Positions 45,161-53,411 of a stretch of DNA of 64,000 nucleotides are shown here, one piece after another. The number at the start of each line of letters is the position of its first letter. Position 1 is the stretch's first letter. The DNA lies in NCBI GenBank assembly GCA_030168575.1, contig CP115555.1, positions 930,001-994,000 on the forward strand, written 5' to 3'. Position numbers and translations under genes: made by a program. The notes under the pieces were generated by a model, which had not been told where the DNA came from, searched no databases, and was given only the letters and a program-made list of their open reading frames with translations. Origin of the DNA: Methanomassiliicoccales archaeon LGM-RCC1. Lineage in GTDB: Archaea > Thermoplasmatota > Thermoplasmata > Methanomassiliicoccales > Methanomethylophilaceae.

Positions 45161-45298
45161 TTTATTCACCTTTCTATTGATTTATCGACAGAATTCATTC
45201 TCTGATACGTTTTTTTGTGTCTTGCATGGAACGGCGTAAGGAAGCCTATATAACCTCTTGTTTGAACTTTAAAATTGGTTAACGCGGGAGAGTTGAAT

Positions 45299-45541
45299 AT
45301 GACCATAGATGAGGAGATGCATAGGGGTTGGAGACGTGAATGGATTCAGGAAGCCATTGACTCGGGAGAATTGGTTCCAGTTGAAATCGCAAAGGAGCAG
45401 GCGATTAACAATTACCTCAAGACTGTCTCTTTCATGATCGACGAGAGCATAGATATTCAGAGAGCCTTAGAGGCCATTCCAGAAGATATCAGGGAAGAGG
45501 TCGAGAGGAGATTCAGGGTTAAGGACACTGACTCGTTTTGA
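45299..45541 (+). CDS. Stand-alone copy of the Rpn C-terminal domain
   Basis: 80 residues from ATG 45299, with GGGAGAG six bases upstream and a TATA-like CTATATAAC (45246-45254) of its own. The DNA from 45293 matches 44918 onward: MTIDEEMHRGW, then RREWIQEAIDSGELVPVEI against KREGVQEAIDSREVVPADV. It keeps an intact frame to a stop at the same relative place despite clear divergence, which argues for selection. It may act as an antitoxin-like partner of the upstream nuclease, in the way of the internally started Rpn short forms; a decaying duplication remains possible. Confidence 0.55.
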   Translation: MTIDEEMHRGWRREWIQEAIDSGELVPVEIAKEQAINNYLKTVSFMIDESIDIQRALEAIPEDIREEVERRFRVKDTDSF

Positions 45542-45630
45542 TCGCAGTTCTTTGTATCTGATGTGGAAATCTCCGGACTCTATCATAAGCTTTTTAACAA
45601 TTATAGGGATGCGACTCCAAGGTGGATATA

Positions 45631-46869
45631 ATGGCAGACGCCAATTTGGAGAACTCTGAGGACAGAGCAAGGTACGATTTCAAGAAGGACATGCAGGAGA
45701 TCATGAACTACAGGGGAAGGGGAACAGAACTCATCTCATGTTACGTTCCCGAGAACAAGCCCATCTCCGATGTCATGGCGTACCTGAGGAACGAGCAGTC
45801 GCAGGCATCCAACATCAAGTCGAAGACGACGATGAAGAATGTCACCAGCGCAATCGACTCCATCGCATCTCGACTCAAAACCTTCAAACAGGCACCGCCG
45901 AACGGTATCGTAATCTTCTGCGGGGAGGTACCCCGCGCCGGCGACCAGACCAAGATGGTCCAGTACGTCATCCACCCGCCGGAAGCGATCACAGCATTCC
46001 TCTACAGATGCGATTCGGACTTCTTCACCGAGCCCCTCGAGTCCATGATGCTGGACAAGAAGTGCTACGGGCTCATCACCATCGACAGGTCCGAGGCCAC
46101 ACTCGGTATCCTCTCCGGTAGCAGGATACAGGTCCTGAAGCACTTCGATTCCCTGGTCCCCAGCAAACACCACCAGGGAGGTCAGTCGTCCGTCCGTTTC
46201 GAGAGGCTGATCGAGATCGCCGCCCATGAGTTCTTCACAAAGGTGGCGGACAACTGCACAGAGTACTTCCTCAACAGGCCCGAACTGCTGGGCATACTGG
46301 TCGGTGGGCCCGGATACACCAAGGAGTTCTTCGTCAAGGAGGAATATCTCCACCACGAGCTCAGGAAGAAGGTCGTCACACCGTTGGTGGACACCGGATA
46401 TACAGACGAGTCCGGACTCAGGGAACTGGTCCAGAACTCCCAGAACATTCTCACGGGACTGCAGCTCTCCAGGGAGAAGGTCTTCATGCAGAGGCTCTTC
46501 ACCGAGATAAGGAAGCCTGACGGGGGGCTCTCCGCATACGGAGAGGACGAGGTCAGGGCTGCACTGGACGCCGGTGCCGTTGACATGGTCCTTCTGTCCG
46601 AGTCCATCAAGAAGAGGCGCATAACGGTCCAGTGCCAATCCGGGCACACCCATGAGATGACCGTCGCCGATTCGGATGCAAGATTCCAGTGTCCCGAATG
46701 CGGGGCCAATGCCCAGATCGTCAACGATGAGGATTTCATCGACGACTTCTTCAACAAGGCGGAGCTGTACAGCACCCGCGTCCAACTAATCTCTCCCGAC
46801 TCAGAGGAAGGAGACATGCTGCTGAAAGCGTTCGGAGGAGTGGCAGCCCTCCTGAGATACAAGATGTGA
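45631..46869 (+). CDS. prf1: Peptide chain release factor aRF1
   Basis: 412 residues from ATG 45631, with AAGGTGG ten bases upstream; GTG 45622 is possible. The stop-codon-reading domain carries NIKS (ASNIKSKTTMKNV), and the catalytic domain GGQ (HHQGGQSSVRFERLIE). A C-terminal zinc-ribbon-like block (CQSGHTHEMTVADSDARFQCPECG) is present. It recognises all stop codons and releases the finished protein at the ribosome. In this lineage it must compete with pyrrolysine insertion at UAG. It is the first gene of an aRF1-ArgS-acetyltransferase set. Confidence 0.93.
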   Translation: MADANLENSEDRARYDFKKDMQEIMNYRGRGTELISCYVPENKPISDVMAYLRNEQSQASNIKSKTTMKNVTSAIDSIASRLKTFKQAPPNGIVIFCGEVPRAGDQTKMVQYVIHPPEAITAFLYRCDSDFFTEPLESMMLDKKCYGLITIDRSEATLGILSGSRIQVLKHFDSLVPSKHHQGGQSSVRFERLIEIAAHEFFTKVADNCTEYFLNRPELLGILVGGPGYTKEFFVKEEYLHHELRKKVVTPLVDTGYTDESGLRELVQNSQNILTGLQLSREKVFMQRLFTEIRKPDGGLSAYGEDEVRAALDAGAVDMVLLSESIKKRRITVQCQSGHTHEMTVADSDARFQCPECGANAQIVNDEDFIDDFFNKAELYSTRVQLISPDSEEGDMLLKAFGGVAALLRYKM

Positions 46870-46874
46870 TTCAC

Positions 46875-48635
46875 ATGACGGTCATGGATGATTTCCGCAG
46901 CGAGATCCAGGAAAAGGTCTCGGCAGCACTGAAGGATATGGGCTCCGAGGGAGCCGAATTCGTCATCGAAGCCTCCACGATGGAAGGCGTCGACATGGCG
47001 GTGCCCTGTTTCCCGCTGGCCAAGGCCATGAGGAAGGCGCCCCAGATGATCTCCGACGATCTCGCATCGAGGATACAGCCCTCCGGCATGATCTCGAAGG
47101 TCTCGTCGGTCAACGGTTTCCTCAACTTCAACATCGATCCGTCGGCACTGATCAGATCCACCCTTGACGAGATCGTCAGATGCCAATCATGCTACGGCTC
47201 TATGCCGTCGTCCGGTATCACTGTCAACGTGGAGCACACCTCCACCAATCCTACCGGCCCCATACACGTCGGAAGGGCCCGCAACCCCATCATAGGGGAC
47301 ACGCTGGCAAGATGCCTGAAGAGGTGCGGACACAAGGTCACGACCGAGTACTACGTCAACGATGTGGGAAAACAGGTCGTCGTGCTCACCTGGGGTGTCA
47401 ACAATGTCTCCGACGAGGAGGCCGCCAAGAACTCCGAGGAGCATATGAAGGAGATCGGCCAGAACGAGAAGGAGAGGGATAAGACCGACCACAGGCTCGT
47501 AGCCAAGTACCGCGTTGCCAACAAGAGGATGGAATCCGATCCTGCAGTTCAGGAGGAGATCGCCGACATGATGCGCAGGTTCGAGCAGGGCGACAAGGAG
47601 GTCATCGACACCGTCAGGCACACAGCGGAGATCATGCTGGATGGACTCAGGGAGACCCTGGGGAACATCAACGTCCTCCTGGACAGGTACACATGGGAAT
47701 CCCAGTACATAGCCGATGGATCGGCAAGGGACGTCGTGGAGAAGCTGAAGAAGTCCAAGTACGCTGGCCAGACCGAGGACGGTGCATGGTTCGTGGACCT
47801 CAAGGACTTCGGAGTCCAGGGGAAGAACACCAAGTTCACCTTCACCAGGTCCGACGGAACCACATTGTACACTACCCGCGACCTTGCTTATCATCTCGAC
47901 AAGTTCACAAGGGCCGACCGCCTGATAGATGTCCTCGGAGAGGACCAGAAGCTCGGTTCAAAGCAGCTGTGCTCTGCATTGGAGATCCTCGGCAATGAGA
48001 AGCTCCCCGAGCCGTTGTTCTACGCATTCGTCTCTCTTCCCGAAGGGAAGATGTCCACCAGGAAGGGAGTCGTCGTCTACCTCGACGATCTTATCGACGA
48101 GGCGGTCGCCCGCGCATACGAGGAGATCAAGTCCAGGCGCAAGGAGATGCCCGAGGACAGGATGAGGGAGATCGCCAAGATCGTCGGTGTCGCCGCAGTG
48201 AGGTTCAACATCATCCGCGTGCAGCCGGAGAAGCAGTTCGTCTTCAAGTGGGAGGATGCTCTGAACTTCGACGGCAATTCCGGACCGTATCTCCAGTATG
48301 TCCACGCAAGGGCCTGTACCATGCTGAAGAAAGCCGGAGAATTCGAGCACGATACCGATCCGGCCAAATTCGTCGAGCCTACTGAGCTCAATCTCATAAA
48401 GACACTTGCAAGGTACGAGGACGTCCTCAAGACCGCAGGCAACGACATGCGCGTCCACATGCTCCCGGCATACGGCCACGAACTCGCCAGTGCCTTCAAC
48501 CAATACTACGCTGACGTGTCCATCCTCAACTCGAACGAGAAGAGGAACGCCAGGCTCACCCTGGTCGAATGCGCGAAGACCGTTCTCGCTGACGTTCTCG
48601 ACTGTCTCGGAATGGGCGCACCCGAGGAGATGTGA
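46875..48635 (+). CDS. argS: Arginyl-tRNA synthetase
   Basis: 586 residues from ATG 46875; GTG 46866 overlaps the aRF1 stop. N-terminal additional domain, then the class I catalytic core with HIGH-type PTGPIHVGRARNPIIGDTLARCLKRCGH, and KMSTRKG in the KMSKS position (LPEGKMSTRKGVVVYLDDLI). The C-terminal DALR anticodon-binding domain includes NSGPYLQYVHARACTMLKKA. It charges tRNA-Arg with arginine and ATP. It abuts aRF1 upstream and the acetyltransferase downstream. Confidence 0.95.
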   Translation: MTVMDDFRSEIQEKVSAALKDMGSEGAEFVIEASTMEGVDMAVPCFPLAKAMRKAPQMISDDLASRIQPSGMISKVSSVNGFLNFNIDPSALIRSTLDEIVRCQSCYGSMPSSGITVNVEHTSTNPTGPIHVGRARNPIIGDTLARCLKRCGHKVTTEYYVNDVGKQVVVLTWGVNNVSDEEAAKNSEEHMKEIGQNEKERDKTDHRLVAKYRVANKRMESDPAVQEEIADMMRRFEQGDKEVIDTVRHTAEIMLDGLRETLGNINVLLDRYTWESQYIADGSARDVVEKLKKSKYAGQTEDGAWFVDLKDFGVQGKNTKFTFTRSDGTTLYTTRDLAYHLDKFTRADRLIDVLGEDQKLGSKQLCSALEILGNEKLPEPLFYAFVSLPEGKMSTRKGVVVYLDDLIDEAVARAYEEIKSRRKEMPEDRMREIAKIVGVAAVRFNIIRVQPEKQFVFKWEDALNFDGNSGPYLQYVHARACTMLKKAGEFEHDTDPAKFVEPTELNLIKTLARYEDVLKTAGNDMRVHMLPAYGHELASAFNQYYADVSILNSNEKRNARLTLVECAKTVLADVLDCLGMGAPEEM

Positions 48636-48637
48636 GG

Positions 48638-49135
48638 ATGGAGATCCGCCAGCTGAAGGTCAAGGACATAGAGAGTGTCCGTAACTTGGAGATCGCATGC
48701 ATCAAGGAGTACTTCGCCGAGACCATCGAGAACAAGTGGGAGGACCTTCCCCAGGAGTGGAAGGACAATCTTGGGGCCAGCAGCAAGAATCATTTCAAAG
48801 CCTATCTGGACAGCGGAGTCAGCTTCGTTGCCGTAGAGGATGACGAGGTAGTCGGTTTCATCTTCGCACAGATACTCCACCATATCTGTGACGAGGACAA
48901 TCTGCTGTGGATCGAGAACATGGGGGTCCACCCTTACTTCCGCCGCAACATGATCGGTTACCAGCTGTTGAGGGAGTGCGTCAAGAAGGGCAGGGATATG
49001 GGCTGTACGGTGGCCCATGCCATGATCCAAGAGGACAACGCACCGTCGATCCTGCTTCACAAGAAGCTCGGATTCTTCATGGACAGGCGCGAGGTGGCGC
49101 TCATGGACCTTAGGGATCCGAAGCTGAAGCTCTGA
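48638..49135 (+). CDS. GNAT-family N-acetyltransferase (RimI-like)
   Basis: 165 residues from ATG 48638, two bases after the ArgS stop with GAGGAG upstream; GTG 48632 overlaps that stop. Acetyl-CoA fold: IRQLKVKDIESVRNLE, FVAVEDDEVVGFIFAQI, WIENMGVHPYFRRNMIGYQLLRECVKKGRDMGC (the Q/RxxGxG/A-type loop is relaxed to RRNMIG), then QEDNAPSILLHKKLGF. Likely acetylates protein N-termini or a small amine; its place after translation genes suggests a RimI-like role. Confidence 0.8.
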   Translation: MEIRQLKVKDIESVRNLEIACIKEYFAETIENKWEDLPQEWKDNLGASSKNHFKAYLDSGVSFVAVEDDEVVGFIFAQILHHICDEDNLLWIENMGVHPYFRRNMIGYQLLRECVKKGRDMGCTVAHAMIQEDNAPSILLHKKLGFFMDRREVALMDLRDPKLKL

Positions 49136-49159
49136 TCAGTTGTGGATTTTTAAAAAAGA

Positions 49160-49177
49160 AGGCGGGTCTCCCCGCCT
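49160..49177. terminator. Bidirectional terminator
   Basis: Hairpin AGGCGGG-TCTC-CCCGCCT between converging genes. The plus strand has TTTTTAAAAAA just before it, giving a T tract for the minus-strand transcript. Confidence 0.7.
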
Positions 49178-49185
49178 AAATGATT

Positions 49186-49791
49186 TCACTTCTTCTTAGA
49201 GGCGAGGTATCTCTGCCTCTCGGACTTCGAAGCGGAGGGTTTCTTCTCTTCCGGCTTGGAGGTCTTCTGGGCCTGCTTCTCGGCCTCGATCTGCTCGAAG
49301 GTGAGCTGGTTCTTCTGCTTGGGCGCCATGCGCGACTTGAAGAGGACGAGCGCAATGACCAGGATGACGATCGCGATTATCGCGATGTAGATCGCGGCAT
49401 TACTCCAGATGGAGGTGGTGTAGTTGATATCGAAGTAGAACGAGGTATCAGAGCCACCGCTGGTGTAGGTCAGCTTCATCTTTCCGGGCGATGTGTTCCC
49501 GAGGTCGTCCAGGTAGATCTCAAGAGATCCGGCACCGGATACAAGGGAGTAATACTGGTTGTGCACGGTGGTGTTGTCGGAGACCTTCACGATCTTGATG
49601 GTGCATCCCTCGTTCCTGTCCGTCGTGTAGTCGAGCACGATCTTGACAGTCTTTCCCTGGTCCACTGTGATGGTGTTCCCGCCCTCGATGCTCATAGATG
49701 TGATCGCCGCATCGTCATCCTCTGCGGGAATAACGAAAGCGAATGCCATCAGCAGCATCAGTGCGACTGCGAACAATGCCTTGGTCTTCAT
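49186..49791 (-). CDS. Secreted membrane-anchored protein with lysine-rich tail
   Basis: 201 residues from ATG 49791, which overlaps the purP stop as ATGA and has AGGAG upstream. Signal peptide MKTKALFAVALMLLMAFAF, then VIPAEDDDAAI, the same post-signal motif as the surface proteins. An external beta-rich domain of about 105 residues precedes a membrane helix (AAIYIAIIAIVILVIALVLF) and a long basic cytoplasmic tail (KSERQRYLASKKK). It looks like a small relative of the surface anchors. Function unknown; its coupling to a purine enzyme is unexplained. Confidence 0.7.
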   Translation of the reverse strand: MKTKALFAVALMLLMAFAFVIPAEDDDAAITSMSIEGGNTITVDQGKTVKIVLDYTTDRNEGCTIKIVKVSDNTTVHNQYYSLVSGAGSLEIYLDDLGNTSPGKMKLTYTSGGSDTSFYFDINYTTSIWSNAAIYIAIIAIVILVIALVLFKSRMAPKQKNQLTFEQIEAEKQAQKTSKPEEKKPSASKSERQRYLASKKK

Positions 49792-50945
49792 GTCACTATC
49801 TCCTCTACACGCTCTTCGTCGATTGCTCTCCTGATCTCCTTGGCAAGTCTCCTTCCGGAGGACATCTCTTGCCTCCACAGTGAGTTTCCGTACGGGTGTC
49901 CGACGGACATGTGGACGTTGGTTCCTCCACCGATACGGGGTGCGACATCGTAGATGTGGAAGTGCAGGTCCTTGTCGACGCAGGTCTGCAGACAGAAGGG
50001 TCCGATGATTCCGGGGTCGTAGAACTTCTTGGTCGCTGCGACGTACTTCTCAGCGAGCTCGTAGGCCTTGGGAAGCAGAGATTCCCTGAGTGTTGCGGAG
50101 TTGTGTCCGCACACCGTGTACTCGGGGATGATTCCATCCTCTTCCAGCTCCACCTGCTGCTTTCCGGGGAGCCTACAGTATCCGTCCAGAGAGGACTCGA
50201 ACCTCCAGTCGATTCCCAGGAGCTCCAGCTTCTCTCCCTTCTCCTCGAGCGGGGAATAGAAGAAGTCCAGGTTGAAGACGGGGCCGATGATGTACTGCTC
50301 CATCCTCGCGTCCTTCAGGAAGTCGGGTTCGATGACTCCCTGCTTGATCAGTTCCTCGGATTTCTCCACGAACTGGTCGTAATCCTTGGCTGTGAAGAAT
50401 CCTCTCTCCAGCTTCTTGACCTTGTGGTGCACCTTGATGATCGTGAGCCCGTCGATGTCCTCGGGCTTCTCGACCTTCTTGGGGAAGGGAAGTCCGGCCT
50501 CGTTGAGTATCCAATAGTAATCCTTGGGGTCTCCCCTCTCCTCGGACCTGAGCAGGTTCCTGCTGCCGACCATGGGGAGCTTGAAGTCGTCCTCCACGGC
50601 ATCGATGCCGCAGTAAGAGACGAAGGACCTGTTCGGAACGAACAGGACGTTGTTCTTCAACATGCTGTTCTGGACCTCGGGCTTGAGGATGCTGCTGTAC
50701 TTGTCGAGGACCACGGTCTCGTCCACAGTTCCCCTGCGGAGGTTTCCGTTGTCGTCATAGATCGTCTTGTAGTACCTGGTGAAGGGAGAATCCCTTCCCT
50801 CCTGGCAGATGGCAACGGTCTTGAATCCCTCGGATTTAGCTCCGTCGCATGTATCCAGTCCCGAATGGGACCCTACAACTCCGATCTTGGCCTCTTTGAG
50901 GTTAATCTTCTCAAGATTTCCAAGAACCTCGTCTCTGCTAATCAT
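49788..50945 (-). CDS. purP: PurP, formate-dependent FAICAR synthetase
   Basis: 385 residues from ATG 50945; the longer open frame overlaps the tRNA and is not used. ATP-grasp-type enzyme: IGVVGSHSGLDTCDGAKSEGFKTVAICQEGR at the N-terminus, IIKVHHKVKKLERGFFTAKDYDQF, PVFNLDFFYSPLE, CLQTCVDKDLHFHIYDVAPRIGGGTNVHMSVGHPYG. It makes FAICAR from AICAR, formate and ATP, the archaeal replacement for the folate-dependent PurH step of purine synthesis. A secreted protein gene is coupled after it. Confidence 0.92.
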   Translation of the reverse strand: MISRDEVLGNLEKINLKEAKIGVVGSHSGLDTCDGAKSEGFKTVAICQEGRDSPFTRYYKTIYDDNGNLRRGTVDETVVLDKYSSILKPEVQNSMLKNNVLFVPNRSFVSYCGIDAVEDDFKLPMVGSRNLLRSEERGDPKDYYWILNEAGLPFPKKVEKPEDIDGLTIIKVHHKVKKLERGFFTAKDYDQFVEKSEELIKQGVIEPDFLKDARMEQYIIGPVFNLDFFYSPLEEKGEKLELLGIDWRFESSLDGYCRLPGKQQVELEEDGIIPEYTVCGHNSATLRESLLPKAYELAEKYVAATKKFYDPGIIGPFCLQTCVDKDLHFHIYDVAPRIGGGTNVHMSVGHPYGNSLWRQEMSSGRRLAKEIRRAIDEERVEEIVT

Positions 50946-51011
50946 GTACGAACGTAACGCGAGAGAGGTAATATAATAATCGCTGGTCCAGGTAAGAATG
51001 GGGAAGAAGAG

Positions 51012-51084
51012 TAGCCTCGCCAAGATTCGAACTTGGGTCCGGAGATCCAGAGTCTCCAATGATTGACCACTACACTACGAGGCT
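51012..51084 (-). tRNA. tRNA-Gln (anticodon CUG)
   Basis: 73 nt on the minus strand. Acceptor arms AGCCTCG and CGAGGCT pair fully with discriminator A. Anticodon stem GGAGA/TCTCC holds loop CTCTGGA with anticodon CUG. T-arm CCAAG-TTCGAAT-CTTGG. No intron and no encoded CCA. It lies between purP and the small regulator. Confidence 0.93.
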
Positions 51085-51103
51085 ATCGAGACTCCCGATT
51101 CCC

Positions 51104-51403
51104 TCACTGCTTATAATACTTTTGAGCCGCCATGGCCTTGTTCAGGCCGCTCTCGGCCTCTGCTAGGTTGTCTGCCACCGATCTGCCTTCGGGAGTCAGG
51201 CGCCACATAGTCTTCCCCTTCCTTTCCGGGGATTCCTCGGATGTCAGAAGTCCGGCATCCCTGAGGTGCACCGCGGCGTCCCTGACATTTCCGTAGCTCA
51301 TGTTTATGGAGACCATCTTGCCGGAGTTGAAGTTGTTGTCCTCCCTGAGGATCAGCAAGAGACCCACTACGTTCCTGTCGGAGACATGGAATTTGGAAAT
51401 CAT
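51104..51403 (-). CDS. Small winged-helix regulator
   Basis: 99 residues. Helix-turn-helix core DRNVVGLLLILREDNNFNSGKMVSINMSYGNVRDAAVHLRDAGLLTSEE with a wing KGKTMWRLTPEGRSVADNL, typical of archaeal MarR/ArsR-like one-domain regulators. A TATA-like CTTTATAC (minus strand, about 51427-51434) lies 25 bases upstream, suggesting a leaderless transcript. Target unknown. Confidence 0.7.
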   Translation of the reverse strand: MISKFHVSDRNVVGLLLILREDNNFNSGKMVSINMSYGNVRDAAVHLRDAGLLTSEESPERKGKTMWRLTPEGRSVADNLAEAESGLNKAMAAQKYYKQ

Positions 51404-51510
51404 AACGGCTGATTACGCATCCTGTGTATAAAGAGGATTGAATCAACGGTATATGGTTTGACCATTAGTCAAATGAATTGAACTGTAAAAGATATCAAAC
51501 TAAAGGAAAG

Positions 51511-51526
51511 AGGGGCGAACCCCCCT
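51511..51526 (-). terminator. Terminator of adenylate kinase
   Basis: Hairpin AGGGG/CCCCT-type (51511-51515 with 51522-51526), followed on the minus strand by a pyrimidine-rich TTTCCTTTAG. Confidence 0.55.
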
Positions 51527-51530
51527 GTTT

Positions 51531-52157
51531 TCACCGGATTGCCTTCTTGACCTGCTCGAAGATCTCGTCGATGCTTCCCGTGGAGGGTATGGTGACGAGG
51601 CAGCCCTTCTTCTCGTAGTAGTCGATGAGGGGCTGTGTGTTCTTGTGGTAGACCTCGAGCCTGTTCTTGACGGTCTCTTCCTTGTCGTCGTCCCTCTGGT
51701 AGAGCTCCGCTCCGCACTTGTCGCAGATGCCGTCCTTCGCGGGCTTCTTCGTGACGAGGTGGTATACAGCGTTGCAGTTGGGGCACGAGCGCCTCTTGGT
51801 GAGCCTGGAGATGAGCTCCTCATCAGGGACATCGAAGTTCAGTGCGAGGTCGACGTTCATGACCTCTCCGAGCGCATCGGCCTGCTCGACGGTCCTGGGG
51901 AATCCATCGAGAAGAACTCCGCCCTTGACTGTGGCGATCTTCTCCTTCATGAGGTTGATGATGAGGTCGTTGGGCACGAGTGCTCCGGAGTCCATGTACT
52001 CCTTGGCCTTCTTTCCCAGTTCGGTCCCGTTCCTCACGGCTTCGCGGAGCATGTCTCCGGTGGAGAGCCTGACGTATCCGAATTCATCTGTGAGTTTCTC
52101 TCCCTGGGTTCCCTTTCCTGCTCCCGGGGGTCCGAGAAGTACGATCGTTGTCTTCAT
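51531..52157 (-). CDS. adk: Adenylate kinase with zinc lid
   Basis: 208 residues from ATG 52157. P-loop VLLGPPGAGKGTQ, LSTGDMLREAVRNGTELG, LLDGFPRTVEQADAL, and a lid domain with four cysteines (CPNCNAVYHLVTKK...GICDKCG) that bind zinc. It interconverts AMP, ADP and ATP. This is the long bacterial-type Adk rather than the trimeric archaeal AdkA. A TATA (CTTTTTATC, minus strand, about 52177-52186) lies about 25 bases upstream, so the transcript is short-leadered. Confidence 0.94.
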   Translation of the reverse strand: MKTTIVLLGPPGAGKGTQGEKLTDEFGYVRLSTGDMLREAVRNGTELGKKAKEYMDSGALVPNDLIINLMKEKIATVKGGVLLDGFPRTVEQADALGEVMNVDLALNFDVPDEELISRLTKRRSCPNCNAVYHLVTKKPAKDGICDKCGAELYQRDDDKEETVKNRLEVYHKNTQPLIDYYEKKGCLVTIPSTGSIDEIFEQVKKAIR

Positions 52158-52256
52158 AATCAAAGGGAGCGCATCATCATAGATAAAAAGTTGCGACAGG
52201 GAATTGTCCATTGCGCACGTAATAATAGATAGACCGCGATACTGTACCGATTTCCG

Positions 52257-53411
52257 ATGCTAACATGGGAAGACATCATCGAGGCCGAGGACACCACCGA
52301 CCGCAGGGAGTTCGGGAGGATGTGCTCGGGCATCACGGTTTTCAGACAGGGGAGGGCGATTATCCTCCTGATGCCCAACGCAGGATTCAGGACGCTTTCC
52401 TCAGGGTTCACCAACGGGGGATTCATGGATTCCCCGCAGGCGGTCGTCAACGTGTCCGCCATGGGCGGCAAGGTCGAGTACACCTGCATGAAGGGAGGTC
52501 TTGGTACCTACGACAGGATGAACATGGCCTACGCACAGAAGCTGGGCCTCGATCCTCAGAGGACGATCTTCCAAGGCACCGCTGCGAACATGGAGAACGC
52601 AGCTATCGTCAACGAGGTCTCCGCCAACGGCGTGAAGGTATCCCTGGCGGTGACAGGCGGCATCAGGCGCAACGGAGGCCGCGCAGGAGACCCTGCCGAT
52701 TACGACGAGTCGGAATCGATGTACGAGGAGAAACCCGGCACGATAATCACACTCATGGCATTGGATGCCAATTTATCCGACGGCGCCATGTTCCAAGCCA
52801 CGCTCATCGCCACGGAGGCGAAGAGCTGCGTCATACAGGAGCTGCAGGCCAGGAGCCTTTACAGCGAAGGCATCGCCACCGGTTCAGGCACCGATCAGGT
52901 CACGATCATCTCCAACACTATCTCCTCCGAGAGGATAGAATCCATACCAAGGGACTCCGAGCTGGCTAGGACCATCTCCCAATGCATGAAGCAGGCCCTA
53001 AGGAAGACGTTCGATCTTCAGACCGGTATGAACCCTAGATCGCAGTGGGACCCGCTTGTGCTGATGTCCAGATACAGCATGGATGGCATCAGGGACGAGA
53101 TCCGCTTCCCGGCGACCATGGACGAGCTGCTGTCCGCGCTGGAAGCGATCAGGAAGGATTCTTACAACACCGCGGTCGTATCCGCCGTGCTGAACATAGC
53201 GGACGATGTCCGCAACGGGCTGATGTCGGAATTGGACGGCATAGAGCTTGCCAGGAGCGTCTGCGAGGATCTCGTGTTGCAGCCGGTGACCGATCCAGTG
53301 GAGAGGCTCAGGCTGGACTTCGCCGAGACGATACCGGATGTGCTGTCGTACGCATCCGCGCTGAAGCTCATGGAAGTGGTCAGGGAAAGGAGGTCGTCGA
53401 ATGGGCAGTGA
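52257..53411 (+). CDS. cbiZ: Adenosylcobinamide amidohydrolase CbiZ-type protein
   Basis: 384 residues. The N-terminal 230 residues match CbiZ: GFRTLSSGFTNGGF, FQGTAANMENAAIVNE, AVTGGIRRNGGRAGDP, GTIITLMALDANLSDGAMFQATLIATEAKSCVIQEL and ATGSGTDQVTII. CbiZ cleaves the side chain of adenosylcobinamide so that salvaged corrinoids can be rebuilt, useful in an organism dependent on corrinoid methyltransferases. The last 130 residues form a helical extension not in basic CbiZ. A second, more divergent relative overlaps its end by 11 bases. Confidence 0.85.
   Translation: MLTWEDIIEAEDTTDRREFGRMCSGITVFRQGRAIILLMPNAGFRTLSSGFTNGGFMDSPQAVVNVSAMGGKVEYTCMKGGLGTYDRMNMAYAQKLGLDPQRTIFQGTAANMENAAIVNEVSANGVKVSLAVTGGIRRNGGRAGDPADYDESESMYEEKPGTIITLMALDANLSDGAMFQATLIATEAKSCVIQELQARSLYSEGIATGSGTDQVTIISNTISSERIESIPRDSELARTISQCMKQALRKTFDLQTGMNPRSQWDPLVLMSRYSMDGIRDEIRFPATMDELLSALEAIRKDSYNTAVVSAVLNIADDVRNGLMSELDGIELARSVCEDLVLQPVTDPVERLRLDFAETIPDVLSYASALKLMEVVRERRSSNGQ

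Noticed and set aside
45736-46785. 349-codon antisense frame opposite aRF1
   Set aside because: Opposite a well-conserved gene with NIKS and GGQ motifs; the product has no recognisable feature.
50946-51059. Longer start for purP across the tRNA-Gln gene
   Set aside because: It would translate part of the tRNA; homologues begin at the ATG at 50945.
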